Origin: an uncultured Eubacteriales bacterium
Lineage (GTDB): Bacteria; Bacillota_I; Bacilli_A; RF39; UBA660
Length of the DNA stretch: 64,000 bases
Assembly: GCA_905211265.1 (NCBI GenBank)
Contig: CAJMAC010000006.1
Location: 1 to 64,000, forward strand
Reading direction: 5' to 3'
Positions 35,407 to 45,049 of this stretch are shown here, one piece after another. The notes beneath the pieces are model-generated. The model had not been told where the DNA came from, ran no database searches, and saw only the letters and a program-made list of their open reading frames with translations. Positions within the stretch are counted from its first letter, which is position 1; each line of letters opens with the position of its first letter. The translations under genes and the position numbers were made by a program.

Positions 35407-36201
35407 TTATTTTACATTATTATTATCATTATATTTTGTTATAACCCTTGTAGTATTAGGGTTTACATTAAACATAGAATTAAATATATTTATATCAGCA
35501 TTCGGATTATTTTCTAATAAAGTATATATTAATTGTTTTACTTCTTTTCTTTTACCACTATTCTTTTTAGTAACACTACAAGCACAATCTAAAAAAGTTA
35601 ACTCAGAAAATTTAACCCAAGAAATAATATCTTTTTCTTTAACATAATATAATGGTCTAATTAATTCCATATTAGAATAATTATCCGAAGGTAATATAGG
35701 TAACATTCCAGAAAAGTTACCATTATAAAGTAAATTTAACATAATAGTTTCTATTACATCATTAAAGTGGTGTCCTAAAGCTATTTTATTGCATCCTAGT
35801 TCTTTTGCTTTACTATATAAAGCACCACGTCTCATTCTTGCACATAAATAACATGGACTTTTACCTAAAGAATTATCTGATACCTCAAAAATATTTGTTT
35901 CAAACATTTGAATTGGTATATTAAGTATTTTAGCATTTTCTTTTATTTTATTTACATTTTCTGGATTATAGCCTGGATTCATAACAAGAAAAGTTAATTC
36001 AAATTTATATTTACTATGTTTTTTTAATTCTTGCATGCATTTTGCTAGTAAAAAGGAATCTTTACCTCCACTTATACAAACTGCAATATGATCTCCTTCT
36101 TTTATTAAATCAAAGTCTTTGACTGCTCTTACAAATCTAGAATATATCTCTTTACGATATTTCTTTATTATGCTTTTTTCTATTTCCTTTAATTCTTTCA
36201 T
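35407..36201 (-). CDS. TtcA-like tRNA thiolation enzyme
   Basis: 264-residue PP-loop ATPase. SGGKDS is at residues 44-49; Cys117 and Cys120 in CYLCARMRRGALY and Cys206/Cys208 in LDCACSV match the iron-sulfur ligand positions of TtcA, which makes 2-thiocytidine at position 32 in Escherichia coli. GHHFNDVIET and the PLYYVKEKDI stretch also fit. In Bacillota TtcA/TtuA-type proteins can act on other positions, so the substrate is not fixed. It follows the ClpX-like gene by 17 bases. Confidence 0.85.
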   Translation of the reverse strand: MKELKEIEKSIIKKYRKEIYSRFVRAVKDFDLIKEGDHIAVCISGGKDSFLLAKCMQELKKHSKYKFELTFLVMNPGYNPENVNKIKENAKILNIPIQMFETNIFEVSDNSLGKSPCYLCARMRRGALYSKAKELGCNKIALGHHFNDVIETIMLNLLYNGNFSGMLPILPSDNYSNMELIRPLYYVKEKDIISWVKFSELTFLDCACSVTKKNSGKRKEVKQLIYTLLENNPNADINIFNSMFNVNPNTTRVITKYNDNNNVK

Positions 36202-36218
36202 ATTATTACTTCCTTAAT

Positions 36219-37724
36219 TTATTTCTTTAATATATATTTTTTAGGATCAGTAACAGTATCTTTAGAGATAGTAAGTTCATTGTAATTTTCTTCATCATCG
36301 CTTAAATTAAACATAATATCACTAAACATTTCATTTACAATACTACTTATTGCTCTAGCACCAATCTTTTTATCTTTGGCAATTTTAGCTATAGTTTCAA
36401 TTATTTCATCATGATTTTCCTCAATATATTTTACATTAGATTTTTTTATTAAATTAACTTTATCATTATAAGCACTCTTTTTAGAGTCTGTTATTATTTT
36501 TTTCAAAGTGTCTATATCTAAATCGTTCAATCTAATTATTTTACCCATTCTACCTACTAATTCTGCTTTTAATCCTAGTTTTTCTACTAAATCATCAGCA
36601 TTAATTTTACCAGTAGTAATAACTTTATCTTTTATATCACTAGTAAAACCTGCTTGTTTATTTATTTTCTTAGTTAAAATATCAGTACATGCTCCAACAC
36701 CAATAAAAGTAATATGTTCAGTATTTAAAATCATTCTACTTCCATGATTATAATCTATTCCAAAAGTACCATCTTCAACTATTTTTAAAAGTTCATTTTG
36801 TACTCCATTAGTAGATATATCACCTTTATTACCACGAGTAGCTATTTTATCAAATTCATCAAGTACTACAATAGCACGTTCTGCCTTACTTATATCACCT
36901 TTAGTTAATGTAAGTAAATCTTTAAGTATTTCATCAGTACCTCTACCAATATATCCTGCTTGACTCATACCAGTAACACTAGTTAACAAAAGTGGAATAT
37001 TAAGTAATTTAGATACTTGTCTTATTATTTCAGTTTTACCACTTCCAGAAGGTCCTAATATAATCATATTATTAGTAGTATCTCCATAAAAATTCTCCCA
37101 TATTGTAGTTACAATTTGTTTAATTGCATCATCTTGTCCTATTACTGTTTTTCTTATTTCTTTATATAGTTTACGTGGACTAATTTTTATTTCAGTATTA
37201 CTTAAAGTATCACTTTCATTATGTTCAATCTTTTTTTCATCTTGTGAGATATCTTCTATATCTTCATTTAATTCTCTATTCATTTGTTCTTCAAATTCTT
37301 TTATATCTTCAATATTGTTAAAGAAAAACATACATCTATCAATACTATCTTGATCTAATATTACTGTGGCTTTACTATTATCACTATCAATAGGTTTTCT
37401 CATTAATATAACTTGACAATCATATAATCTTGCAGTATATTCATATTTTCTTAAATTTTCTAAGTATTCTTTCTTTATTTCACTTAAACTTTTATCAGGA
37501 TTATTCTTATATGCTTTTAGTATACTACCTCTTAAAGCAAAACTTTTACCATTTTGAAAATCCATGAAATGATCATATGAATATAGATTCTCATCTATAA
37601 ATTTTTCACTTATTTCATCATAAAATCCTTCGACTATTTCTACCGGATAATAAGTTCTTATTCCTTCGTTATCTACAACAGGTTCAAATATAACCGCTAA
37701 ATCTTCAATATCTATATCAACCAT
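36219..37724 (-). CDS. ClpX-like AAA+ unfoldase with unusual N-terminal domain
   Basis: 501 residues. The C-terminal two-thirds is a ClpX/HslU-class AAA+ module: VIGQDDAIKQIVTTIWENFYG, Walker A GPSGSGKTE (Lys230), SVTGMSQAGYIGRGTDEIL pore-loop region, Walker B IVVLDEFDKIA, NGVQNELLKIVEDGTF, and the sensor/arginine region KLGLKAELVGRMGKI. The N-terminal 185 residues are unlike ClpX: there is no four-Cys zinc-binding domain, and instead an acidic domain containing SYDHFMDFQNGKSFALRGSILKAY. I see no clear IGF ClpP-docking loop. It may be a specialised unfoldase or a divergent ClpX; tig here lacks a clpX neighbour. Confidence 0.75.
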   Translation of the reverse strand: MVDIDIEDLAVIFEPVVDNEGIRTYYPVEIVEGFYDEISEKFIDENLYSYDHFMDFQNGKSFALRGSILKAYKNNPDKSLSEIKKEYLENLRKYEYTARLYDCQVILMRKPIDSDNSKATVILDQDSIDRCMFFFNNIEDIKEFEEQMNRELNEDIEDISQDEKKIEHNESDTLSNTEIKISPRKLYKEIRKTVIGQDDAIKQIVTTIWENFYGDTTNNMIILGPSGSGKTEIIRQVSKLLNIPLLLTSVTGMSQAGYIGRGTDEILKDLLTLTKGDISKAERAIVVLDEFDKIATRGNKGDISTNGVQNELLKIVEDGTFGIDYNHGSRMILNTEHITFIGVGACTDILTKKINKQAGFTSDIKDKVITTGKINADDLVEKLGLKAELVGRMGKIIRLNDLDIDTLKKIITDSKKSAYNDKVNLIKKSNVKYIEENHDEIIETIAKIAKDKKIGARAISSIVNEMFSDIMFNLSDDEENYNELTISKDTVTDPKKYILKK

Positions 37725-37755
37725 AAATACCTCCTATATATAAATTATTATATAA

Positions 37756-38886
<1,131 letters not shown>

Positions 38887-38994
38887 TCATTTCTTATTTA
38901 TTATATCAAATGTATAGTTATCTATCAATAGAATTTTTTATATTTGTTAAATAAAATTCAAAGTTCCTGAAGTTTTGCTTTTGGGAACTAAGTC

Positions 38995-39024
38995 TTGAAC
39001 AAAAATTATACATTATAATATAAT
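38995..39024 (+). promoter_or_regulatory. Promoter of an intergenic structured transcript
   Basis: TTGAAC, 18 bases, TATAAT at 39019-39024 (an overlapping TATAAT lies at 39014-39019). No gene follows within 190 bases. A separate hairpin AGTTCC/GGGAACT lies just upstream at 38962-38989. Confidence 0.5.
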
Positions 39025-39030
39025 TAATTT

Positions 39031-39142
39031 ATCACTTGGAGGATATAGCGATGTTTTGATGAAAACAATCAGAGCACTAAGTAGTGTTATACAATAATGA
39101 AGATAGGTCAACTTTTTTAACAAAAGTTATTTATGTTTTTTT
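39031..39142 (+). ncRNA. Candidate structured small RNA
   Basis: Between the promoter and a terminator, two compact hairpins can form: GATGTTTT-GATG-AAAACAATC (about 39050-39071) and AGCACTA-AG-TAGTGTT (about 39074-39091), then AACTTTT/AAAAGTT (39111-39129) followed by a run of T near 39136-39143. A 12-residue frame (MKTIRALSSVIQ) lies across the first hairpins but its only ribosome site is poorly placed. I do not recognise the RNA. It fills the 38878-39221 gap between tgt and the HD gene. Confidence 0.4.
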
Positions 39143-39221
39143 TATGACAACTAATAAATTTAACAAGGGAAAGTATTTTGACAAAAATAATAAAAAATAG
39201 TATAATTATTTTGGTGGTTAT

Positions 39222-39890
39222 ATGTATTTATACAATAAATTGTTAAGCAATGAAACATTTTTAAATGCTGTAAAAAAAATAGAAAATATTCATTTTGTAA
39301 CAAATGGTAAATGGGATTGGGAACATGGTCTAGGACATTACAAACGAGTAGCTGAATATGTAAAAATAATTTTATTACAATTAGGAGCTGATGAAAGAAC
39401 AATTGATTTAGGAATGACCGCGGCTCTTTTACATGATATTGGTTTATTAAAAGGAGATAAAGTTAACCATGCTATAGAAAGTAGTAAAATATTTATTAAT
39501 TTTATCGATAAAAACGATATCACACAGGATGAGGAAGAGACTTTAAGACAGGCAATTATGGATCATTCTAAAGGGAATAACATTAAATCTTCAATAGGCT
39601 TAAGTTTAGTTTTAGCAGATAAATTAGATGTAAACTATCATAGAACAAAAAATTCTAGTATTCAAGATAAAATGAATAAAGAAATCCAAAAAATTCAAAA
39701 TGTTGATATAAGTATTACAGATAAAGATCTTATAGTACAATATACTACTGATAATAACTTTGATATTAATATCTTAGAAAATTGGCCCAAAGCAATTACA
39801 GTTCCATACAAAGTGTCTAAATATTTGAAAAGAAATTATAGATTTATAGTTAATAATATACAAATTGATATTTCAAAGTTTATAAATTAA
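39222..39890 (+). CDS. HD-domain phosphohydrolase
   Basis: 222 residues. An HD domain spans about 30-140: His in EHGLGHYKRV (35-39), the doublet LLHDIG with His71-Asp72, DHSKG, and a later Asp in VLADKLDVNY, the usual metal-binding set. The C-terminal 70 residues form a small alpha/beta tail (IQNVDISITDKDLIVQYTT). The substrate could be a nucleotide or small phosphate; the sequence does not tell. TGGTGG precedes the ATG. It is isolated among minus-strand genes and shares a terminator with ftsW. Confidence 0.8.
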   Translation: MYLYNKLLSNETFLNAVKKIENIHFVTNGKWDWEHGLGHYKRVAEYVKIILLQLGADERTIDLGMTAALLHDIGLLKGDKVNHAIESSKIFINFIDKNDITQDEEETLRQAIMDHSKGNNIKSSIGLSLVLADKLDVNYHRTKNSSIQDKMNKEIQKIQNVDISITDKDLIVQYTTDNNFDINILENWPKAITVPYKVSKYLKRNYRFIVNNIQIDISKFIN

Positions 39891-39912
39891 AAGTTGGACA
39901 TATAAAATTAAA

Positions 39913-39935
39913 AACTAATTATTTAGAAATTAGTT
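39913..39935. terminator. Bidirectional terminator
   Basis: AACTAATT / AATTAGTT stem with CTTTTTG on the plus side and TTTTTAATTTT on the minus side, serving the convergent HD gene and ftsW. Confidence 0.7.
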
Positions 39936-41085
39936 CTTTTTGTCTTTTCATTAAATCTTTCATATTTTCTATAGATATAGCTTGTACTAAACCTAAACTA
40001 ATAAATAAAGTTAAGGTAAAACTGCCACCATATGATAAGAATGGAAGAGGTACTCCAGTTAATGGTAATAATCCTGTTACTCCACCAAGGTTAACCACTA
40101 TATGAATTGTAATATAAGTAAATATTCCGAAAGCCATTAAAGCACTACTTATTCTTCGGCTCTTTTTAGCAATTACAAATATTCTAAATAGAAGTATACC
40201 ATAAAAAATTATAACTACTATTCCTATTAAATATCCCCATTCTTCCACTATAATTGGAAAGATAAAGTCAGTATATGAATCTGGTAAATATAAATATTTT
40301 TGAGTACTTTCTCCGATTCCACTTCCTTTTAATCCTCCATTATGAAATGCTATATAACTATTACATAGTTGATAACCTTCTTCACTTTGATAATTTTCAC
40401 ATGGATTATTCATAAAACTAAATAATCTTTGTAATTGATAATCTTTAAGTATTTTACCTTTAGTACTAATAAATACTAAAAGAATTAAGCCAATAAAAGC
40501 AAATAATATTTTATTTATATTCTTCCTATTTTCTTTAGGTATTGGTGCCAAGAAAAATATAGATAATGCTATCATAGCAATAATGGCAGATGTTCCTAAA
40601 TCTGGCTGAAGTGCTACTAAAACACATATTATTACAATTGGTATCATAGGCTTAATTATTGTCCAATAATCATCTAGATTATCTTTATGTTTTTCATAAT
40701 AGCTAGATAGATAAATTATTGTAAATAATTTTGCAAACTCACTTGGTTGTATTTTTATTGGTCCTAATTTAAACCAACTTACTACTTCCCTTGTAGATTT
40801 ACCATATATAATTAAGACTGTCATTGCTATTATTATTGCTATAATTAAGAAAGTACTTAGTTTTTTATAAAAGCTTATTGGTATTAAATGCATAATAAAA
40901 TATATTAAGAATCCTATTCCTACGAACATCAATTGTCTAATGAAATAGAAATATGGACTTTTATCATATCTCATATATGATTCCATTGAAGAAGCACTTA
41001 AAACCATAATAAGACCAAATATAGAAAAAAGAATAATTATTGTAAGTAATATTTTATCTATTTTTGATTTTGGTGTTTTCTTCAT
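39919..41085 (-). CDS. ftsW: SEDS peptidoglycan glycosyltransferase, FtsW/RodA/SpoVE
   Basis: 388 residues, about ten membrane helices. SEDS marks: GLIMVLSASS near the start, WFKLGPIKIQPSEFAKL, LQPDLGTSAI, the large extracellular loop with NGGLKGSGIGES and LPDSYTDFIFPIIVEEWG, and the closing GVTGLLPLTGVPLPFLSYGGS. SEDS proteins polymerise lipid II. The loop GSGIGEStQKYLYLPDS fits FtsW/SpoVE better than RodA, but in a spore former SpoVE is an alternative. No partner penicillin-binding protein is in the window. Confidence 0.85.
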   Translation of the reverse strand: MKKTPKSKIDKILLTIIILFSIFGLIMVLSASSMESYMRYDKSPYFYFIRQLMFVGIGFLIYFIMHLIPISFYKKLSTFLIIAIIIAMTVLIIYGKSTREVVSWFKLGPIKIQPSEFAKLFTIIYLSSYYEKHKDNLDDYWTIIKPMIPIVIICVLVALQPDLGTSAIIAMIALSIFFLAPIPKENRKNINKILFAFIGLILLVFISTKGKILKDYQLQRLFSFMNNPCENYQSEEGYQLCNSYIAFHNGGLKGSGIGESTQKYLYLPDSYTDFIFPIIVEEWGYLIGIVVIIFYGILLFRIFVIAKKSRRISSALMAFGIFTYITIHIVVNLGGVTGLLPLTGVPLPFLSYGGSFTLTLFISLGLVQAISIENMKDLMKRQKELISK

Positions 41086-41117
41086 AATTATTCTCCTTTC
41101 TTTAGCTTATTATCTTG

Positions 41118-41912
41118 CTAATCTAAAAATTTACAATGTTTACATAGTTCTTCAACTTTTTTATTATTTTTAAAATTATTTATCATATTAATACATCTAT
41201 TACTATTTAATACTTCATTAATATTATCATTAAATATATTACCTAGATTAATTATTCCTTCACTATCTAAACAACATGGAATTATTGTACCATCTACAAG
41301 TATTCCAAAATGTGTTATTAGTCCATAACATTTACCTAGTTCATTATAATAATTGTTATTTAAGTCTGGCCAAATAAAATTTTTATTAAAGTCCAAATAT
41401 AAATTCTTTTTTATTGTACATTTTTCTAGTTTAATATTTGTATGATAATACTCATTTATTTGTTTAATTATATCGTTATTATATTTATTGTTAACCCATA
41501 ATCTTAAGTTAACTAAAGTATTATTATTTATTAAGTTATCTACTACTTTAAATATATTACTTAAATAAGAATCTAATGGTATATTATATTTTTCATTATA
41601 ACTATGCAAAGATATATTAATCATATTAATATTTTTATTATCTATAATTTTATCTATTAAATATCCATTAGTAGTTATATTTATTTTATATCCATAGCTT
41701 GTAGCCAAATCAATTAATTCATTAATTTTAGGATGAAGTAAAGGTTCTCCTAAAATATGAAAATATAAATAATTAGTTAATCCTTTTAATTTTTTTAATA
41801 TTATTTCAAACTCATTTATAGACATAAACTTATTATTTCTTTTATTTTTAATACAAAAATCACATGATAGATTACAAGTATTAGTTATTTCTATATATAC
41901 TTTTTTATACAT
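41118..41912 (-). CDS. Radical SAM protein
   Basis: 264 residues. The cluster motif CNLSCDFC is at residues about 13-20, followed by HILGEPLLHPKI and INITTNGYLID strands of the radical SAM barrel. A C-terminal SPASM-like segment has CCLDSEGIINLGNI and CKHC. The ATG at 41912 overlaps the TAA of the upstream pilin-like gene (TAATG), so the two are translationally coupled; a GTG at 41924 is a weaker alternative. Proteins of this type modify peptides or proteins; coupling to a pilin-like gene suggests, but does not prove, that the pilin-like product or a neighbour is the substrate. Confidence 0.75.
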   Translation of the reverse strand: MYKKVYIEITNTCNLSCDFCIKNKRNNKFMSINEFEIILKKLKGLTNYLYFHILGEPLLHPKINELIDLATSYGYKINITTNGYLIDKIIDNKNINMINISLHSYNEKYNIPLDSYLSNIFKVVDNLINNNTLVNLRLWVNNKYNNDIIKQINEYYHTNIKLEKCTIKKNLYLDFNKNFIWPDLNNNYYNELGKCYGLITHFGILVDGTIIPCCLDSEGIINLGNIFNDNINEVLNSNRCINMINNFKNNKKVEELCKHCKFLD

Positions 41913-42292
41913 TATTTTAAACACTCTAATTCTAGATAGTCTTCTAAATTAGAACTTCCTCCAATTTTATAATATAGTTTATTTGTTTCTTCATTTTTAG
42001 TCTTACTAGTTATAACTACAGTATTACTAGGTAAGTAAGCATTACACGTACTACCATTGTAATTAAAAGTATATAACCCATTAGAGGATGTTGTATATTT
42101 ATAATTATCTTCATTATCAGCAAAATTATAAGTTTCTTTTTTTAATTCAAGATTTTCATAAACACTTTTTTCTAATTCATCTATTCTTCTATTTTTACCT
42201 ACTAAAATTGATAAGAATGAAGTTAATGCTAGAATAAATATTAACATTAATCCATAAAGTATTCCTGTTATCGCAAAACCTTTATTGTTCAT
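41912..42292 (-). CDS. Prepilin-like secreted protein
   Basis: 126 residues. The N-terminus MNNKGFAITGILYGLMLIFILALTS has a short basic leader, a Gly then Phe junction (KG-FAITG) and a long hydrophobic helix, similar to type IV prepilin or pseudopilin ends, although the usual Glu at +5 is missing. The rest is a small extracytoplasmic domain with two Cys (about residues 83 and 124) able to form a disulfide. GGAGG lies upstream, 10 bases after the deacetylase. Together with the Flp-type pilin at 43693 it hints at a pilus or surface-fibre system, but no assembly ATPase or prepilin peptidase is visible. Confidence 0.55.
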   Translation of the reverse strand: MNNKGFAITGILYGLMLIFILALTSFLSILVGKNRRIDELEKSVYENLELKKETYNFADNEDNYKYTTSSNGLYTFNYNGSTCNAYLPSNTVVITSKTKNEETNKLYYKIGGSSNLEDYLELECLK

Positions 42293-42302
42293 TGTTACCT
42301 CC

Positions 42303-43565
42303 TTAATAAGTTATAACTTCTAAAGTATTGTCTTGACTGATTAAATTTTTTGAACTCTCTGGTACAGTTATTGTTTTTACATTACCATCAGATATATATT
42401 TATTATTTTTTAAATTATTAAATACCATTGTTATATCAAATTCTTTACCATTATTATCATATGCTCTACATCTTTTTAAGAATGTTTTATCAAAATCCTT
42501 ATTAAAACATGATACTTCTGGTTCCCAACCTACTCTTAAGGCCGCCTCTGTTTCATATGATTTATTATTATATGTTGTATTTAATACATATTTAAAGTTT
42601 TCATGTGTTTTAACGTAAGGACTACCAAATGGTAAAGCAATTATTTTAACGTATTTATTAGGAATAATTCTTTCTAATTCATCATAAACATATGCTATTT
42701 CTTTTTGAACTCTTTCACCTGATGATTTTTTTATATCTAAATGTGTTTGAGTATGATTACCTATATCATAACCATTATCTATCATCCAGTTAAGTATTTT
42801 TTCATTATATTCACTTTGATTGAATATTCCTCCATTAACAAAGAATGTTGCAGTTACTTTAGCATCTTTATGATTAGCTTTAAATTCTTCGAAGATACCT
42901 ACAGCACTATTTTTATCAATTAAAATATTACCATCACTATCTAATCCTGTTACTTTAATATTATCTTCATTACCATCATCAAATGTTAAGATAATTGGAC
43001 TTTTACCATATGATACGTCTACTATACCATTTATATAGTCTTCTAAGCGTATCATTTCATAACCATTTTCATAATAAAACTCTAAATCTTTTCTAAATGC
43101 TTCAGGAGTCCTATTGTAGCCATCTTTATCTACATTTCCTCCAACTTTACCAGTACTATTACTAGTTTTTTCTCTTATTCCATGATACATCATAATAGGA
43201 ACTTTACCTAATTCATTTATTTTATCACTTGCTAATTTTTCTTTATCGATTTTACCTAAAGATACTGTTATATTTAATTTGTCATTATCTTTTATTATAG
43301 TATCTTTATTAATACTTTGAGTAATAACTTTGTCTTTTTCTACTTCTTCAGAGTAAACATATTCAATATTTAATTCTAAGTTATGCTTAGTAGAATATTC
43401 TTGCACTACACTTATATCTTGATTTATAAAATCTTCCATTAAAGTATCTTTTACTTCTATATCTTTTGATTTATTAGTTAACTTAAATATTAAAAATACT
43501 ACAAATATTAAAATAATTAATATAATTATTATAGGAAGTATTTTAAATTTTTTCTTTTTTTTCAT
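42303..43565 (-). CDS. PASTA-polysaccharide deacetylase fusion, membrane-anchored
   Basis: 420 residues. Basic start, one membrane helix (about 9-28), a PASTA-like domain (about 38-105; EYSTKHNLELNIEYVYSEEVEKDKVITQS...NDKLNITVSLGK), then a NodB-type deacetylase: PIMMYHGI, LTFDDGNED with the metal Asp pair, ATFFVNGG, DIGNHTQTHLDI with the two metal His, and LPFGSPY. It should deacetylate a wall or surface glycan outside the cell, with the PASTA domain possibly binding peptidoglycan. I start at the ATG at 43565, 5 bases after GGTGAT. PASTA domains usually occur on Ser/Thr kinases or penicillin-binding proteins, so the fusion is uncommon. Confidence 0.8.
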   Translation of the reverse strand: MKKKKKFKILPIIIILIILIFVVFLIFKLTNKSKDIEVKDTLMEDFINQDISVVQEYSTKHNLELNIEYVYSEEVEKDKVITQSINKDTIIKDNDKLNITVSLGKIDKEKLASDKINELGKVPIMMYHGIREKTSNSTGKVGGNVDKDGYNRTPEAFRKDLEFYYENGYEMIRLEDYINGIVDVSYGKSPIILTFDDGNEDNIKVTGLDSDGNILIDKNSAVGIFEEFKANHKDAKVTATFFVNGGIFNQSEYNEKILNWMIDNGYDIGNHTQTHLDIKKSSGERVQKEIAYVYDELERIIPNKYVKIIALPFGSPYVKTHENFKYVLNTTYNNKSYETEAALRVGWEPEVSCFNKDFDKTFLKRCRAYDNNGKEFDITMVFNNLKNNKYISDGNVKTITVPESSKNLISQDNTLEVITY

Positions 43566-43656
43566 ATTATCACCTTTCATAAGTTTTATTATCTATTTAC
43601 ATATAATTTAATTATAAAATAAATAATGCATTTTTTCAATAAAATAAAGAAAAAAA

Positions 43657-43679
43657 GTAAACTATTTTTAATAGTTTAC
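43657..43679 (-). terminator. Intrinsic terminator of the Flp-like pilin gene
   Basis: GTAAACTAT / ATAGTTTAC stem, followed on the minus strand by TTTTTTTCTTTATTTT. Confidence 0.75.
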
Positions 43680-43692
43680 ACATTTTTAATAT

Positions 43693-43911
43693 TTATTCAA
43701 ATAGTTTACCTTGATCACCTTGGCAATATGCTCCACCAATTTTTTCTCCTTCGACATATTCCTTACCACTAATTTGGCAACTCATTTTAGTAATGGCATC
43801 AGTTAAGTAACCTCCGAATATTTTAACTAGTGCTATTGCTACTACTGTTATAAGTGAAATAATTAAAACATACTCTACTAGTGTTTGACCTTTTCTATTC
43901 AATTTAAACAT
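43693..43911 (-). CDS. Flp/Fap-type pilin
   Basis: 72 residues. MFKLNRKGQTLVEYVLIISLITVVAIALVKIFGG carries the Flp-type prepilin signature: Gly at the cleavage point, a Glu five residues on, and the adjacent Tyr. The tail has two Cys. GGAGG lies 6 bases before the ATG at 43911; a longer frame upstream passes through this site and is rejected. No tad assembly genes are in view, so whether it forms a pilus is unknown. It is transcribed alone, between rseP and the deacetylase. Confidence 0.75.
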   Translation of the reverse strand: MFKLNRKGQTLVEYVLIISLITVVAIALVKIFGGYLTDAITKMSCQISGKEYVEGEKIGGAYCQGDQGKLFE

Positions 43912-43983
43912 ATTTATTCCTCCATACCTTACAATAATTATATAATATATATTTTTTTTAGTCAATAATTTTTACTTTTATTA

Positions 43984-45024
43984 TTAAAATAATCTTAATA
44001 TATCATTAAATGTAACATATATCATAAGTAACATAAGTAATAAGAATCCTATATTATTAATAATGTTTTCTACTTTTGTAGGAATTGCTTTTCCTGTTAT
44101 TTTTTCAATTATTAAAAATAACACTCTACCACCATCAAATGCTGGAAATGGTAATAAATTAATTACTCCAACATTCATTGATAAGAAGGCAATTAAATAT
44201 AAAATACTTTCTAATCCATTTTTTGCTTGTTCTCCGACAACAGTATATATTCCTACTGGTCCAGATAATTCTTTAACTGCTACATGTCCTGTAAATAATT
44301 GTTTTAAAGTAGTAAACATTAACTTAAATAATGAGCCTAATGTATTAACAGCATATTTAAGTGAAGCCATAAAGCCTTTTTCTACTTTACCTCCCATACC
44401 AACTCCTAATTTATAAGATTCAGATCCATCTTCATTTTTAGTTAATACAGGAGTTATTTTAACAGTTTTTTTAACATTATCTTTAGTTTTAAATTCTACG
44501 GTTAGTTCACTATCTTCAGCAGTTTGAATTAATAATTGTACTTCACTCCAACTAGCAACTTTCTCTCCGTTTATTTTAGTAATTGTATCTCCTTCACGTA
44601 TTCCTACTTGATATGCTGGATATTCTTCACTTACCGAAGATACTACTGGCTTTTGAGAAACGCTTCCATAAATTAAGGCTCCAAGGAAAAGTAAAATAAA
44701 ACATAAAATAAAGTTATTCATTGCACCTGCGATCATAATCATAAATCTTTGAATAAAGTTTTTATTATATAGTTTACGATTCTTACCTATTTTCTTGTCA
44801 TCATCTACTTCTTCACCTGCTAAAGAGACAAATCCACCTATAGGTATTACTCTAATACAATATTCTGTTTCTCCTTTTTTATCTTTCTTACCAAATATTT
44901 TTGGACCCATACCTATTGAAAATTCATATACATATACTCCTGCCCACTTAGCAAAGATAAAATGTCCAAATTCATGAACTAATACTATTAATCCTAATAT
45001 TAAAACGAAATAAATAATTGTCAT
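43984..45024 (-). CDS. rseP: RIP zinc metalloprotease RseP/RasP
   Basis: 346-residue intramembrane site-2 protease. HEFGH is at residues 17-21 in the first helix; GP.IFG, a PDZ domain (about 120-200; EYPAYQVGIREGDTITKINGEKVASWSEV) and the third zinc ligand region NLLPFPAFDGGRVLF are in place. It cleaves membrane anti-sigma factors and signal-peptide remnants. The ATG at 45024 follows AGGAGG. It lies 25 bases after cdsA, the usual cdsA-rseP order; uppS, dxr and proS are absent. Confidence 0.94.
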   Translation of the reverse strand: MTIIYFVLILGLIVLVHEFGHFIFAKWAGVYVYEFSIGMGPKIFGKKDKKGETEYCIRVIPIGGFVSLAGEEVDDDKKIGKNRKLYNKNFIQRFMIMIAGAMNNFILCFILLFLGALIYGSVSQKPVVSSVSEEYPAYQVGIREGDTITKINGEKVASWSEVQLLIQTAEDSELTVEFKTKDNVKKTVKITPVLTKNEDGSESYKLGVGMGGKVEKGFMASLKYAVNTLGSLFKLMFTTLKQLFTGHVAVKELSGPVGIYTVVGEQAKNGLESILYLIAFLSMNVGVINLLPFPAFDGGRVLFLIIEKITGKAIPTKVENIINNIGFLLLMLLMIYVTFNDILRLF

Positions 45025-45049
45025 TATAATCCTCCTTATCAATATTTAT

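Noticed and set aside
38940..38990. PreQ1 riboswitch upstream of tgt
   Set aside because: A hairpin with AGTTCC/GGAACT is present on the minus strand, but the A-rich 3' pairing segment of preQ1 class I and the class II layout are not seen.
39052..39100. Possible 12-codon leader peptide MKTIRALSSVIQ
   Set aside because: The GGAGG nearby is spaced for a different ATG followed at once by a stop, and the frame coincides with hairpin arms, so RNA structure explains it better.
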